A stretch of DNA of 64,000 nucleotides from Drechslerella dactyloides (GCA_020064725.1 JAGTWJ010000019.1:4588001-4652000); one strand, 5' to 3'; shown: positions 23,241 through 35,368, numbered from the stretch's first letter. Numbers and translations: made by a program. The notes: a model not told the origin generated them from the sequence alone.

Positions 23241-24139
23241 ATTGTGCTATATGCGACCAAAGCGGGTGTCAATATCTCTATCTATGGATCTACCAAGAAT
23301 AACTAAGAGAGATAAATCTAGAGACTTGATAGTATGATGGAGGGATTTCGTTTCCTAGATGGGCGATTCTCTGGTTGATTGAACAGTTGTTGTCTCAGAA
23401 GGCTTTCATTCAATCAAACTGAAGAATCTCATTTTTATATATATTAAGTTGAACATAACGGATTTGACACGAACGTTCCTGGTTCCAGTCACCGGCGTGA
23501 ACATTCTAGCTCGCGTTTCCCTCCACCCAAAAACCGGGTTCATATTGCGCTATACACATAGTAAGGACTTCTTTAGGACCCCCGGATACCTATCTAGGAG
23601 GTTAGTACTATAGTTATATGCGTTTGACGTGGGATGTTAACGTTGGGTCGTGATCAGCGTTCGGGAAGGATAGGCAGTTGCAAGTGCGGTACGATCTCCG
23701 GTGCGTGACGAAGATAGATGTGACCGCAAACTATCAACTCCATAAATATACAGATTCGCGGGGATATTAAACACACACAAGTATGAACACAAATTCAACT
23801 GTGATGAGGCGGACTCTGCGTCTATACTCGCAACTACTCCGACCTCACTTGACCTGGACCTCTAGGACACTCAATCGAGCGTGAGGCCACTGCGGCATCC
23901 ACTGCAACATCCACCGCATACTAACTCAGATATTGAACACATATATCGGCATCGGAACTATACACACCTTCTCCACCCATCCCGTGCATAACCGTTCTGG
24001 ACTCAATATTCCGACTATCGCACTATCGGCTGCATAACATACCATTACAACTTGAGGACGCTCGAGTATAAACCCCTGATTAAAACCCGAAGAACTACTA
24101 CTATTACAGTCATACGCACACGCACACCACGGTGAAACA
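23241..24139. other. Gene-free 0.9 kb divergent promoter region
   Basis: Shared upstream region of the minus-strand F-box gene and the plus-strand gene starting at 24140. It is AT-rich. No regulatory element could be named with confidence. Confidence 0.5.
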
Positions 24140-26603
24140 ATGGCGGCACCAAGTGAACCGATGTACAGCAGCCGCACGACCATTGTCGTGGACAATGCGA
24201 ATGTCCAGCCCTTCGGCCTCGAACACTGGGGCCAGAGACCTGTCGGAAACAAGCTTCAAGAGACGTAAGTGTCACCAACTAAACTCCCACTGTCCACAAT
24301 TCACCTCGACATTTCTAACACCGCGACCAACACACAGCTTTGTTGGATATCTCCCGAGCGGGAAGCCGTTTAGAGCACTTGTGGGCGCCAGCGGGCCCTG
24401 CAGCGTCGTGAACAACAGGTGGTGGTACGAGAACGTTCATGGGAGAACCTTCCCGTGGATTGGAAAACAGAATATCACGATTAAAGATGAATCTGTGCTA
24501 CTTTTGGACCCCAGCTGTGAAACTCATCGGTACCCTGGTCTTTCAACGTGCTATCATGATCCGATGCACCTCTACGGCCCTCCCAGAGCCCGTGCACGGG
24601 GAAAAGACCAAAAGCCTTCTGACCAGGACTATGAGGAGTTCTACAGGAAGCTGGGATTCTGTGGTAACTCCGTCCCGCTTAGAGGCTTCGGGTTCAGCAT
24701 CCTGCCATTGATTGTCGCCGGGCGAACGCACTTCATCCCCGTCATGATCTCGCCCATAAAATTCCCTGTCAGTCCAACAAAAAACCTTGAAATCGGGAGA
24801 GCCCAACCGTCAATGTTAGCGGAGCCCGGCGAGTTTCTAGACGGTGTGATCCACATTGATACCTTTGCGACACTCGGTATCAAGACGTTCTTCACTGCTG
24901 GTGACCGACTCAACGGCCGACTGATGATTTCCACCCGATCCCCAGACTTCGAATTCTTCCCCCACCCGGAAACGGGGGATATTGTCCAACGAATAGAGGT
25001 GTTTGGAACAGGTGGCGACCTCGCCAAACACGGGATAACCGCGGATGTCGAATCTTGTTTTACCGCAGTCTTCTGCGGACCTGAGTCGATGTACAACAAG
25101 GTTTGGGAAACATCCATCGGCGAGCGAGAGTCGTTCATCAGGGCATCCCACGAGGCTACGATTCACGGAATAGCCCACGCGATAGAGCTTGTGCTGACCT
25201 GCAAAGCGAGATGCGGCTACCCATACACTCGCGCGGTCATATTTGCAAACTCCCATGAGAATATAAGATATCTGAGCTACTGGAACAAAGATCTTGCGAC
25301 AGCTGCCGTCCTTGAAGGCCAGTGGCACCACCGCCACCACAAGGGGCTCGCGGACGCCTGGCAGAAATGCTTCTTCCTGCTCCAGCAGGCGCGCATCAAG
25401 TACGGCTTCGTTTTCGAATTCGCTGTCCTTCCGCCGGAGCGGGTGAAGGCTTTGGGCTTGATGATGAGCGAGTTCTGGGAGCAGGAGACAAATCCGAGGG
25501 CTATGCAGCTTCTGACACCGGACAGATTCGTGGCAGCTGAAGATGTAGGCGAGGCGGTGGCCAACGTGTCCATTACAACGGCCTTAAACCCGCGCGGTCT
25601 GAGTTCCGAAGTTCTGCAGCCATCAGGACGAGTCATCACCCGCAACGACGTAATGGATCTACTTCCTGACGGATTCTTGGTCAAGCTCCCCGGCGGAGAG
25701 CCGCAGGATCCCCATCTTCAACGCCCTCTGTTTGATGTTCATCTACCACCATCCCGGATGAAGAGGAAGGAACCAGCAGAGCCGGACTCGCCGTCTTCCG
25801 CTACCGATTCCCCGGATCCGCAGCTTTCCACCCCCCACAAGAGTCCAAAGTTGTATCGGAACGACAGCCCGACCAAGCCAGGGACACTGCAAGTGCATCA
25901 CGACGAAAGTCCGACAGATCAAGGGAAAGGCGAATCCGCGTACGCCAGTTTTGTCAATTCCGGAGGCCCTGAGGACGCTCTTATGCTCCAGACCGACGAA
26001 CCACCAACCGATGATACCAAAGACGCACCGGCAGCCGGAGAGCTACTGGGCGACGACACGATGATCAAGAATGTCAAGGCTACCCTCGACGACGATGACG
26101 ATTCTCGCATGAGCGACTTTTCCGGCGCAGCCACGCCGGCGCCTTCTCGCCCGCGGTCCGTGTCTCCATTCGACATGGGCGTTCTTCCTGACGCGCAACT
26201 TCCCGCCCAATTCACACGCTCGGGCACGGTGTCGCCGTCTGAATATAACGGCCCAACGACGCCGAGGGACTATCTTCGCCAGGACGACTTAACGACCCGT
26301 CTGCAGGTGAAGATGTTCGGAGAGGAGAAGACTGACGGTGACACATCGGAGACTACTGGAGGGGAGGAAATGTGCGACGTGGACCCGCCTGCACGCATGA
26401 GCTTTCAGGACGAGAACCAGAATCTAATCGATTCTCCTGCGGCGCCCGCGCCACGCTGGTGTCTCCGAAGCCATACTAAGAATGTCTCGATGGGCAAGGA
26501 GGAGAAGACTGATAATGTCGATGGGAAGGACGTCTGTCGTACCGGTAGGATTTTGAATCGTCGAGGCTCTCACAGCTCGATGGTGAGGGAAGTGTTCAAG
26601 TGA
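24140..26603 (+). CDS. Uncharacterised protein with possible degenerate RNase H-like domain
   Basis: Two exons, 24140-24264 and 24338-26603 (donor GTAAGT, acceptor CACACAG), give about 796 residues. I do not recognise a named family. The segment at about 258-440 follows the order of a type-1 RNase H fold: a strand with a Gly-rich turn (RIEVFGTGGDLAKHG), a second strand (CFTAVFCGPE), a helix with a conserved-looking Glu-free HGIAHAIELVL, a strand plus NS (AVIFANSHENIRYL) where RNase H has TDS, and a long helix followed by a strand (YGFVFEFAVLPPERV). The usual acidic residues are largely missing, so catalytic activity is doubtful. From about 525 the protein is disordered, with many SP/TP motifs and acidic stretches (DDDDDSRMSDF). 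No signal peptide or membrane segment is visible. Confidence 0.7.
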
Positions 26604-28345
26604 GGCATACACATGCATGGTGTATTAAGCATATATACCAGCATCGATAAGCTGTCGTTGATTAGCTGGATGGGAAGTCGGATATCATTGCGGTAGCGTT
26701 CGTGAGCCGGCCTCATAGGTGCGTAGTATCGTTTTTTTTTTTTCATTATCGGAGTATTCATTGGGTCGAAGGTTGAATCGGGTATTCATTCGAAGCGAAG
26801 TCAGGTTAAATGGGTCATGCTGTATATTCGGCACTAGCGTTCGCATTCAACGCCACGGGTGGCTACAAAATTCTGTTTGGTGGGCTGTATAGCATGAGCA
26901 TGGTATGCCTACGTGTGTAGTGGAGTTTATAAAGGAAGCTTCTGTAGCTATAGGTTTGGAAGTTTACACTTCTGCAATTCACGCTTTTTCTTGGGGGCAT
27001 TACGAAGTTGAATTCGATCGACTGCATAGTCCATTTCTTCTAGAATTGAGAAGATATTGAAGATATTACTGCTGTTGCTAGCATCGGTTTGATCCGACTC
27101 ACACAAAATACTGTAATTGTACACATGCACGTCGTACATTGGCGCACGCCTGTGCGTGAAGGGCAAAAGGGCCAGCTCTCATCTGGCGGAAAGTTGACCG
27201 AACATGTGATAATAATAATAATTTCAAGAGTAAAATAGATTCCGTAAACGGAGAGATGACCATGAAAGAGACGCGAGCCGGAAAATCGGCTGCTTTTAGG
27301 AAGTTAACTGAAACAAGCGGACTGCAGCAGCTGCAGGCTCGATCGAGTAGAAAGCACACGAATGGCACGAATAGAGAGAGTCCGTTCGGTAGATTTAGGA
27401 TTCCCAACATTAGCGAGGATCGATGCAATGCAATGCAAGATGCACACCATGGCCCGCGATTTAAATTTTATAATCAGGCAAGGTAAGTAAGTAAGTACTT
27501 AAGTTTCAACTAAAATATCATGCTACTCAAATACGACACCCGCAGTAGATGTCGATGGGCCTAGCTAGACGGGTAACGCCAAGTAAATACTTCTCAAGTA
27601 TGATAGATAGATAAGTAGTTCATGATATTGATCGATATCTGAGGTATCAAGCATGCATGCAGGCGGAGTGTGAGTTTTAGTGGTAGTGAGCAATACTGGT
27701 ATAGCACAGCGGCAGCAGACACACGAGTCTCTCCAGAACTTCAAAATTAAAGTACCAAAAAAAGTAGTAGTAAAAAATAGTAACAAAAACCGAAAAACAA
27801 GGTTGAGCGTCGTCCCAGCCAAGAGATTCATTCCAAGAGTAGATGGGGTATAGTAGGATATGAATGCGGTATGATACGATGATACAAGCAGGATGAGACG
27901 AGCAGGTAATATGATAGAGTGGACGCATGGACGGATCGTAGTAAGTAAGTAAGGTGGTCGGTTCATTTCGAATACATGATGATGATGACGGGTGAATTAA
28001 TTATAGAGAGGTGAGGGTTCTTTTTTTGGAACGGCGAGGGAAAAAAAAATGAAAAGATAAACAAATATAATGCAACTATACGGTCCGCGTCGAGTCGTTC
28101 GTTTCTTCGTGGCGAAGATGCGCGAAAAACGAGCAGGAGATTCGTGACAGTCGTGGCTTCTTACTATCATTATCCTTCTTTTTGGATTTGAACTTGTGCA
28201 GCAGCGACAGCGACGAGAGCTGTTGCGACAGCGAGGGGTTCGATAGCATCTCTCTGCTTCTAGACCTGCGCTTTTTGAGCTTCCCGGCGCTCCTGCGGTA
28301 TCGGTGGTGGATTTTGTTGCTGGTGGGCCGCCGGAACAACCGGTA
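26604..28345. other. Gene-free 1.7 kb between convergent genes
   Basis: Contains T- and A-runs (26731-26744, 28021-28050) and GTAAGTAAGTAAGT-type repeats near 27483 and 27940. Positions 28076-28339 form an open, Ser/Lys-rich continuation in the same frame as the upstream SH3 gene, beyond its TAG stop (see findings). No other gene recognised. Confidence 0.5.
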
Positions 28346-29851
28346 CTACCGTGCCTCGACTGGCTGCCCTCTGCTTTCTTCCGACCCTTTCGCCGCCGCT
28401 GCGGATACCATTGATGTGTCACCGGTCGCTTGTGTGGCTGTTACTGCTGCGGGTGATGCTGTGCCGGATATTGATGGGCTTTTGTGGTGTAATGTTTGGT
28501 ATTCTTCCTGCTCGGATTTTTCTTTCCCGTTGAGCACTTTGCCGGTTTCCAGCTTGCGCTGCTGGATGGCGAACGACTCGCGGTCGATGGTGCTGGACGG
28601 TGTCGTGTTTGTGGGGCTTATCAGATCGAGGTCCATTGTGTCGCCTTTCTGGGGGTCTTTTCGGTTGTCCGAAGAGCCGGGCCTGACGGTTGGAGGCGGA
28701 GAGGCGAGGCGGTAGGAAGGATCGAGTAGCTGCTCGGTGGGGTAGCGTTCGAGATCTCTGCTGGATGTCGAGAAGTGGGACTGGACGGCTTGCGTGTGGG
28801 TTGGGGAATTGTTGGACTTGGCGGATACGGGCTCGCTTTCCTGGGGGGTGAACTCGTCCGGGCTGTTTTCGAAGGGCGTTTCTTTGAACAGGCGGACGTA
28901 TTCTTCGGGTACTAACCCGGACTCGCCTGTACATGCGATGTTAGCTTTCGCTCGTGTGAGGTCCGAGGGGCGAGAAAACGTACCTGTTCGTGGATCTTCG
29001 GCTACGAGCCAGCCCTGACCATGCCTATAACTAACCCAGATAACCTGGCCCTCCACCAATTCCAGCTCATTGTCGTTTTCTCGTGTGAAGTCAAACAATG
29101 CAACCGCCTTGCCGTGCATTTCTTCGTCCGGGTCCGCGATGCTGAAATGGTAGTCTTTGGAGTACCGCGATTCGTCACCTTCGAATTCTTCGTCCGATTC
29201 CTCCTCGTATTCCTCCTCGTTTTCGTCGCCGTCTTCGAAATACTCTCCTGTCGCCGGGTGATACGTGCCACCGGGTTCGCCAATGTCCTCCGGCATCTCC
29301 ACGCCGTTCGCGTAGTCTCCGTCCTTCATGTTTTCCGATATCGACGTCATTTTGCCGTCTTTACTATTTGATCGTCCGGATGGAAGACCAAGCGAGGATT
29401 TGTGTTTGCGGTGTCTCTGCGTGATGACGACGGGACTGACGAGGTCTTCGTCTTCGAACCACGGCGGGCCATCTGCGAATTTGAGGGGTGGCGGATGGTT
29501 CGAACTTGCTTTCGAGTCGCGGCTCATCGCGACAGAGTCGCTCATTCTTCTTCCGCCGGGAGACGTGCCTCCCGCTCCCGCGCTGGGATTCCACCAGCCC
29601 AAAAACGCACCGATTCCATTGGTGCTGGAGAAGAGACCGGAGTCTCTCGCGGATCCGGGGGTCGAGCCGATGCTCTGAATCGGCGGCGGGCCATAGTGTA
29701 GCGGGTGGGACTGAGGATATGCGAAATCTCGGACTTTGGTGTAAGAGAGGGATTGGAAGGCGTTCTGGGTCGGGGTCAAGTCTAGGCTCAAGTCCTCGCG
29801 TGCTACGGGTGTCGCAGGCTCGGACCTTGCCTGCCCCTTCATCGATGCCAT
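28346..29851 (-). CDS. SH3 domain protein of the Nbp2/Skb5 type
   Basis: Adaptor-like protein of about 482 residues in two exons, 29851-28984 and 28926-28346. A disordered Ser/Pro-rich N-terminal half and a very acidic stretch (EDGDENEEEYEEESDEEFEG) precede one SH3 domain at about 245-302. The SH3 shows ALFDF, a Glu-rich RT loop (ENDNELELVEGQ), GWLVAEDP and GLVPEEYVRLF. In yeast, Nbp2 brings the phosphatase Ptc1 to MAP kinase kinases and to Nap1; the same adaptor role is inferred here. The 57-nt intron interrupts the SH3 domain between PRTG and ESGLVP, is a multiple of three and has no in-frame stop. The C-terminal region has a KLETGKVLNGKEK motif followed by low-complexity sequence. The annotated end is the TAG at 28346, but see the finding on a possible C-terminal continuation. 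Confidence 0.85.
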   Translation of the reverse strand: MASMKGQARSEPATPVAREDLSLDLTPTQNAFQSLSYTKVRDFAYPQSHPLHYGPPPIQSIGSTPGSARDSGLFSSTNGIGAFLGWWNPSAGAGGTSPGGRRMSDSVAMSRDSKASSNHPPPLKFADGPPWFEDEDLVSPVVITQRHRKHKSSLGLPSGRSNSKDGKMTSISENMKDGDYANGVEMPEDIGEPGGTYHPATGEYFEDGDENEEEYEEESDEEFEGDESRYSKDYHFSIADPDEEMHGKAVALFDFTRENDNELELVEGQVIWVSYRHGQGWLVAEDPRTGTFSRPSDLTRAKANIACTGESGLVPEEYVRLFKETPFENSPDEFTPQESEPVSAKSNNSPTHTQAVQSHFSTSSRDLERYPTEQLLDPSYRLASPPPTVRPGSSDNRKDPQKGDTMDLDLISPTNTTPSSTIDRESFAIQQRKLETGKVLNGKEKSEQEEYQTLHHKSPSISGTASPAAVTATQATGDTSMVSAAAAKGSEESRGQPVEAR

Positions 29852-32800
29852 TCTCTGCTCTACTCGCTCTCTCGCTCGCTCTCTCGTTCGGCCAGGTACG
29901 CGCTCGCTTTGCTGTGGGGAGCTTGCAGCGGGTGCAGACAGGACAATGGGTGGATTGTTTTTTTGTTTCGGGAAGATCTAACAAGCGGGACGTTGTGGAT
30001 TGGGAGGTGTCGGCTGGGTGCGGCCAGTGCGAGGCTTTTTGAGGAAATAAGAAAATACGAGGGCCCGTGTCGGTTTGCGATTCCGCTTCGGATTGAGGAA
30101 TCTATGCGAAATGCAAAATGGTTACAGAACCGCCAATCGGGCGCGGGACCGGCGGGGAATGAATGCGGTCGAGGAGTCGCAATGGTCGACTGGAGATTGG
30201 ACGTTTTTTGTTTACGGCTTGGTCGCTCCCGGGCGAAGGCACTATCGAATGTCGAAGAGTTTGCGAAAGAGAATTAAGGCACAGAGGAGGGCCGGCTGCA
30301 GGGTTGGCTGGAGAGGGAAAGGGAAAAAAAAAAATATGGTTCGGCAATGCACAGCAACGTCAAGCCGTAGTCGTCGGATGGTGTATATACTGATAGGACA
30401 GCGATGAAGGAAGCCAGTTCCTTGCAATGTCTCCCGGGGCGAAAGAGCAGAGGACCAGACGGCGGTCGCGATGACGGACAGGTCGGGCAAGGGCGATTCG
30501 GCGAGGTGGGCTGTTTCAGTGCTCGCAGCCGGGTGAGATCGAAGGGAAGTGTTTCAACAGGCCCGGCGAGAAGGGGAAAGGGGATCTGGCAGGAGGCGGC
30601 GGAGCTGGTGCTGCGGGCGACGGTCAGGAAGGGAGCCGGAGAAGCGAAGAAGAATAGAAGAAGAAGGAAGAGAAGAAGAAGCAGAAGCAGAAAGAACAGC
30701 CGATATCAGAGCGAGCCGGAGGAAGGAAGGCAGAGATGATGAAGAGGGGGAGGAGGAGGAAAAGAAGAAGAAGAAGAAGAAGATGGAGGAAGAGGAGGGT
30801 TCAGGAAGGTCTGTCTCCGGCGGCGTGTGGTGGTGGTGGTGGTGGTGGTGGTTGGATAATTAGCGAAGAGGTGGGAGCGAGTGGGAGGCCCTTTGGGGCG
30901 GTGGTGGGGTTCCAATCCACTCGACGCCGACAGCCTCAAAGAAGACAGAGACAGCCAGCCAAACAGCCAGACAGCAGCAGGACAGCAGGACAGCAGGACA
31001 GCCACCAGCACAGATAGCCAGATACACGGGCAGCGGACTGACAGACTGATAGAGATAGGCCCTGGATTCAATGGGGGACCCGCAGGAACTGCTCGATCGC
31101 CCACATGCAGCTGCAGGGCAAGCAGCAGCAGCAGCTCTCGGACTGACCTCGATTCAACCGAGTGGCGGATATAATCTCGTTTGGCTCGGCTCCAACGTCC
31201 AGAGAACGGTTTAAGGCCTCTTCAGGGGCGGCTAGCCAGCAGACGGTACGGTGCTTTTGGTGCTGCAGTCGCTCGGGCTGCCGTCAGTCGATTGCACACG
31301 GCCGTTATATCTTATAAGCATCAGCAGCAAAAGGTGCGTTTTCTACTAGTGCTCCCCGCCCCAAGCACGTTATTCTGGCTGAGATTACTGCTAATGCTGC
31401 GGGTGGAGGTGCGGCGGCTCAGCAGAATTACTTATTTTTATTATTCGGCCTGCAAACAAGGAGGTTTCCGACTGGAGGGCTGACGCAGAAGCAGCCGAAA
31501 GAAGGGATGGTTGCGCTCGCAGGGCAGACCTTCATGCCAGATATATCTTGATACACTGCTATGCTATCCGTCGGCACTCTCGGGCGTGCGTCGGTCTGCG
31601 TGCCACCGTTCGGCGCAGTCAAGCTCAGCAGCTCAGCCCGTGGATTGAAACAGCGGCGCGACGATGACGGGGGGTTTACAAAAAATATCGCTGGCGGATG
31701 CGAGCCGTCGTTCGTCGTCTTCGTCGTCGTCTGGAACGGCGAAGAACCGAGCTGTCAGACCGCTTGTTCGAGCGAATCGAGAGCGTATGCTTCCCGTCCG
31801 CGATCCGGGGAAGATGGAAACGGGACTGCGCTGGATGCTCCGGGCGAGTGGGAGCGAAGCACATGCAATAAAGCGCAAATATGCACGAGCAATAAACGGA
31901 AGTTGAGTAAAATGTAAGTGCTTTGCAATGTATCTCACCAAATTACCCTGCTCCGATTTAATATTAACATGCGTAATACACTTGAAACGACATCACGGCA
32001 CAGGGCTTTTCAGCGAGCACTTTCCATGTCGCCGGCCGCTCCCGTACAATATACTTATATTGTGGTATCGATAACGGGCGCACCACCAGGCCACCGCTGC
32101 TCCAACGGGCCAACAGCGGCGCACGAGACCTGCAAAGTTACCTCGCCAGGATTTATAATACAGGTTCGGTCTGGAGTAACTACGGGCAGGATTTGCACCG
32201 GGAGCTCTGCCCAGCGGTGTAATGGACTCAGTCATCAACTACGTCCGATACGTACGGTACTTGCATGCACGGTGTCTGGCTGTCTGTCCGCACATACGTA
32301 CAGACGCATCCTGCACCTGGGGGCTTTTGCATCTGAAACGCACCGGTCGGCCGATTTGGGCTTAGACCCGCCTGTGGCCCTGATTCGATTCGATGGCCTC
32401 TAAAAATAGCAGCATCTAATTTTTTTTTTTTTTCTTTCAATTTCTTCCTCCTCAGATTTGCCTCAAGTCGCACCCGACGGCACTCGACGCTCGCACACGG
32501 CCACCGGCTCGGCCGCGAGCTGGACGAGCTGACTAGTGGCTAATGTTCCGCCGGCGACTGCCTGATCGAGGGCCCCGTAGCAGCGTGATGGAATAACACC
32601 GTAATAGCAGCCCTGATATCGCGCAAAAGCGACGTGCTGGGGCGGCGCGCCTGCAGAAGGACAGGTACATCTTTGATTATCATCGTAGAAGTAACATCAC
32701 TTGCGGAGGAGCTACGCTGGGCAAATTATCAGGCCCACGTTTCAGCCTATCGATTGGCCGGGCGGTCAGCTGCGGTGCTCCAACGACGCTCGCCAGGCGC

Positions 32801-33395
32801 CCGAGCTGCATGGCCGCCGCGGCGCGTGATTGGCCGGCTGCCGCTGCCCGCCAAAACCTCCACCACCAACGGACCTCGGCCCACCGATTTCGCTCAACCC
32901 TCAGCTCCAACACCCATCGTCGACATCATCACGTCACATCGCATCGTCAGATCCGCCGCTTCAGGTACGTGAGCTGCCCGCACGCATCTGCCGCCAAGGC
33001 TGTCTGCCTGTGCCTGCCGCCGCATCCTCCCTTCCATGATGAATTCTCAATATTGGAGCTGTCCTAGCCGCCGTGAACACGGTGGCGCTGAGGACACCTC
33101 GAATTACATACGCTTTTAACATTCTGATCGCGTGCACGCCGACACGTCCATTCCCGCTGCCTCATCACCCCCTCGCATCGTGGCCGGCAGCTGAGCTAAC
33201 ACGGTGATGTGTGTTCGTTGGCAGGTTGACGACGATAAGCCGCGTGCGTCATCGCCGCCTTTTTGTAGACACCGCGGAATCGTGACGCGACGACGCGTGT
33301 GTGAAAAAATTGCATCGTCACCATTTCAACGTCAACCGCACGGGTCGCGGCCGTAAGCCTGCACTCGCGAGCAACACCAATCGTCCCGCAGCGCG
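29852..33395. other. Gene-free 3.5 kb between divergent SH3-protein and SSU72 genes
   Basis: Promoter regions of two divergent genes plus unexplained sequence. It includes a purine-rich tract ending in GTG repeats (listed separately) and an AGACAGCAGGACAGC-type repeat at about 30965-31005. No supported gene: open frames here are low-complexity or short. Confidence 0.5.
30635..30853. repeat. Purine-rich GAA/GGA tract followed by (GTG)n
   Basis: About 150 nt of mostly A and G (GAAGAAGAA, GGAGGAGGA, AAGAAGAAG blocks), interrupted by short mixed sequence, ending in an uninterrupted TGG/GTG run at about 30827-30853. It lies roughly 0.8-1 kb upstream of the SH3-protein start. Such tracts can form triplex or G-rich structures; no function can be shown here. 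Confidence 0.7.
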
Positions 33396-34426
33396 ATGAG
33401 CAAACCTCGCTCGACGACGCCGCCGGGCGACCCGCCCCCGGACGTCCTGGCCCTCTACCCCCCTCCCAAGAGTCTGAAGCCGCGAACACCGCCCATCCTG
33501 CCCGGCATCCCCGGCCGGCAGGGTCCGCCTGAAGACTTCCCTCTAAAGTTCTGCACCGTCTGCGCGAACAACCAGAACAGGTAGTACCCCACCCTACACT
33601 ATCTACTTCCGTCCGTCTACTTATAGATGGCTAACTATGCAAACGTACCCCTCAGATCTATGGAAGCCCACCTCGTCCTCTCGCAGGCCGGCTTCCCCGT
33701 CATCTCCTTCGGCACCGGCTCCGCCGTCCGCCTGCCGGGCCCGTCAATCGACAAGCCCAACATCTACGCCTTCAACGCCACCTCCTACGACGAGATGTAC
33801 ACGGAGCTCAAGGCCCGCGATGTGCGGCTGTACACCGCCAACGGCCTGCTGAGCATGCTGGACCGCAACCGCAAGATCAAGCGCAGTCCGGAGCGGTGGC
33901 AGGACTGGCAGGTCGGCTTGCCGAGGGGCAATGGCCCGCATGAGCGGACGGAGGCGGAGAAGACGTATAGCGATGAGATTGAGAGCGGGGTTGTCGATGT
34001 GGTTATCACGTGTGAGGAGCGGTGCTGGGATGCCGTTGTCGATGGTACGTTCATCCTCTCATCTACTAAACACTCATGCGTCCACCTACTTTCTTATTCG
34101 AACTCTACGGATTCGTGGAGACACTTGCTAATGCTCGCGGGGTCGAAACAGATTTGATCGCACGCGGCAGTCCGCTTAACAGACTGGTGCACGTTATCAA
34201 CGTCGACATCAGGGATAACCACGAAGAAGCCGCCGTCGGCGGAAAGGGCATCCTGGAGCTCGCGCAGATGCTGACCGCCGCAGCGAAAGAGGAACGGGAA
34301 AAGGCGGCGGATGAGGCGCGCGACTTTGACCGTAGTTCGGTCGACGGACGGGTGCCTGAGATTCTGGCGGAGTGGCAGGACCGCCATCCGACGCTGCCCG
34401 TGCTGTGGACCGCCTCGTATTTTTGA
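33396..34426 (+). CDS. SSU72: RNA polymerase II CTD phosphatase Ssu72
   Basis: Cysteine-based phosphatase that removes phosphate from Ser5/Ser7 of the Pol II CTD and works within the cleavage/polyadenylation machinery. Three exons, 33396-33580, 33656-34044 and 34152-34426, give 282 residues. The active-site loop is C56-ANNQN-R62-S63 (CX5R), with intron 1 falling inside the Arg codon. Downstream signatures are SMEAHLVLSQAGF, SFGTGSAVRLPGPSIDKPN, YSDEIESGVVDVVITCEERCWDAVVD, and the NVDIRDNHEEA segment that carries the general-acid Asp. The N-terminal 50 residues are Pro-rich and extra relative to the roughly 200-residue yeast and human enzymes. Confidence 0.96.
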
Positions 34427-35368
34427 GCGATGATTACTCGTTCTGGCGGTCGATTGCGGTGTATGATATAGATGATGGATAGATACTGGGCATATATGGC
34501 GTCACGTTTGTTTCTTTCTCGCTGTTTATGGGAGTTTGGAGGATATCATGGTATTTATTTTGCCAGTCATGAAATTAGCGGGCTTGATATTCATCTCATA
34601 CAAGCACGGTATGCCCGCGATACACCTTGGTAGATTTTTAGCCTACGTTATTGCAGGAGCAGCTCGGTCGTTTCCGCGTGTCCAGCTTCCAGCACGCGAG
34701 ACGGGGCTGGTTGCCCTTTAGATTCAAGCAGCTTCTAGCTCTCACCGATGTAATATATTGAGACGAGGCTTATATATATAGGTATGTGTAAGGAATCGAT
34801 ACTCGGTCTTCAAGTGAGGCTCATCAAGTCGAGAGGCGTCGCGGTCATACGACCATGCAAAGCCGAGATTTATCTAGACTGGTCTATGAGACCGATCCAG
34901 ACTTGTCAACCAGCATGCAGCAGGCTTCTTGCGTGTATTATATACTGGTGCGGCCTCGAAACCAGGTGCTGGAATCGATACTAGCGTACGCTCGATCGGG
35001 GCCACGTAGATGTGCCTAGAAGATCCGGAATGCCGAGGAACATCCTGGGTACTCATGTCTCTTCTTTCGGCGTCGCTGGAATACACCATCGAGTCTCTGG
35101 AACATGGTAGTTCCAGTATCGATATGTGGACTAGCAGAGCTTGAGCCTATGTATCGTCGACCCATGATATAGCTTGCGACCTCATAGCATCAATACAACA
35201 TCAACCGTACAACTCACAGACCAGCCTGCGATACGTTGAAATCAAGCCAAGCCCGCTCTATAGCATATTCACTTGTCTCACAGGCCAGAATATTCACGTT
35301 CTCAAGATATCCAAGAACGAACTCGACGACGAGCTGTACTTGCGATAACAAGGGCAACTCGTCAAGCC
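34427..35368. other. Gene-free 0.9 kb between SSU72 and the Myb-like gene
   Basis: SSU72 3' flank and promoter of the next gene. Contains the near-palindrome GGTCTATGAGACC at about 34880. Nothing else recognised. Confidence 0.5.

Noticed and set aside
30706..31104. 132-codon minus frame with poly-Ser/Pro and Thr runs
   Set aside because: It is produced by the purine tract and GTG repeat; no conserved sequence.
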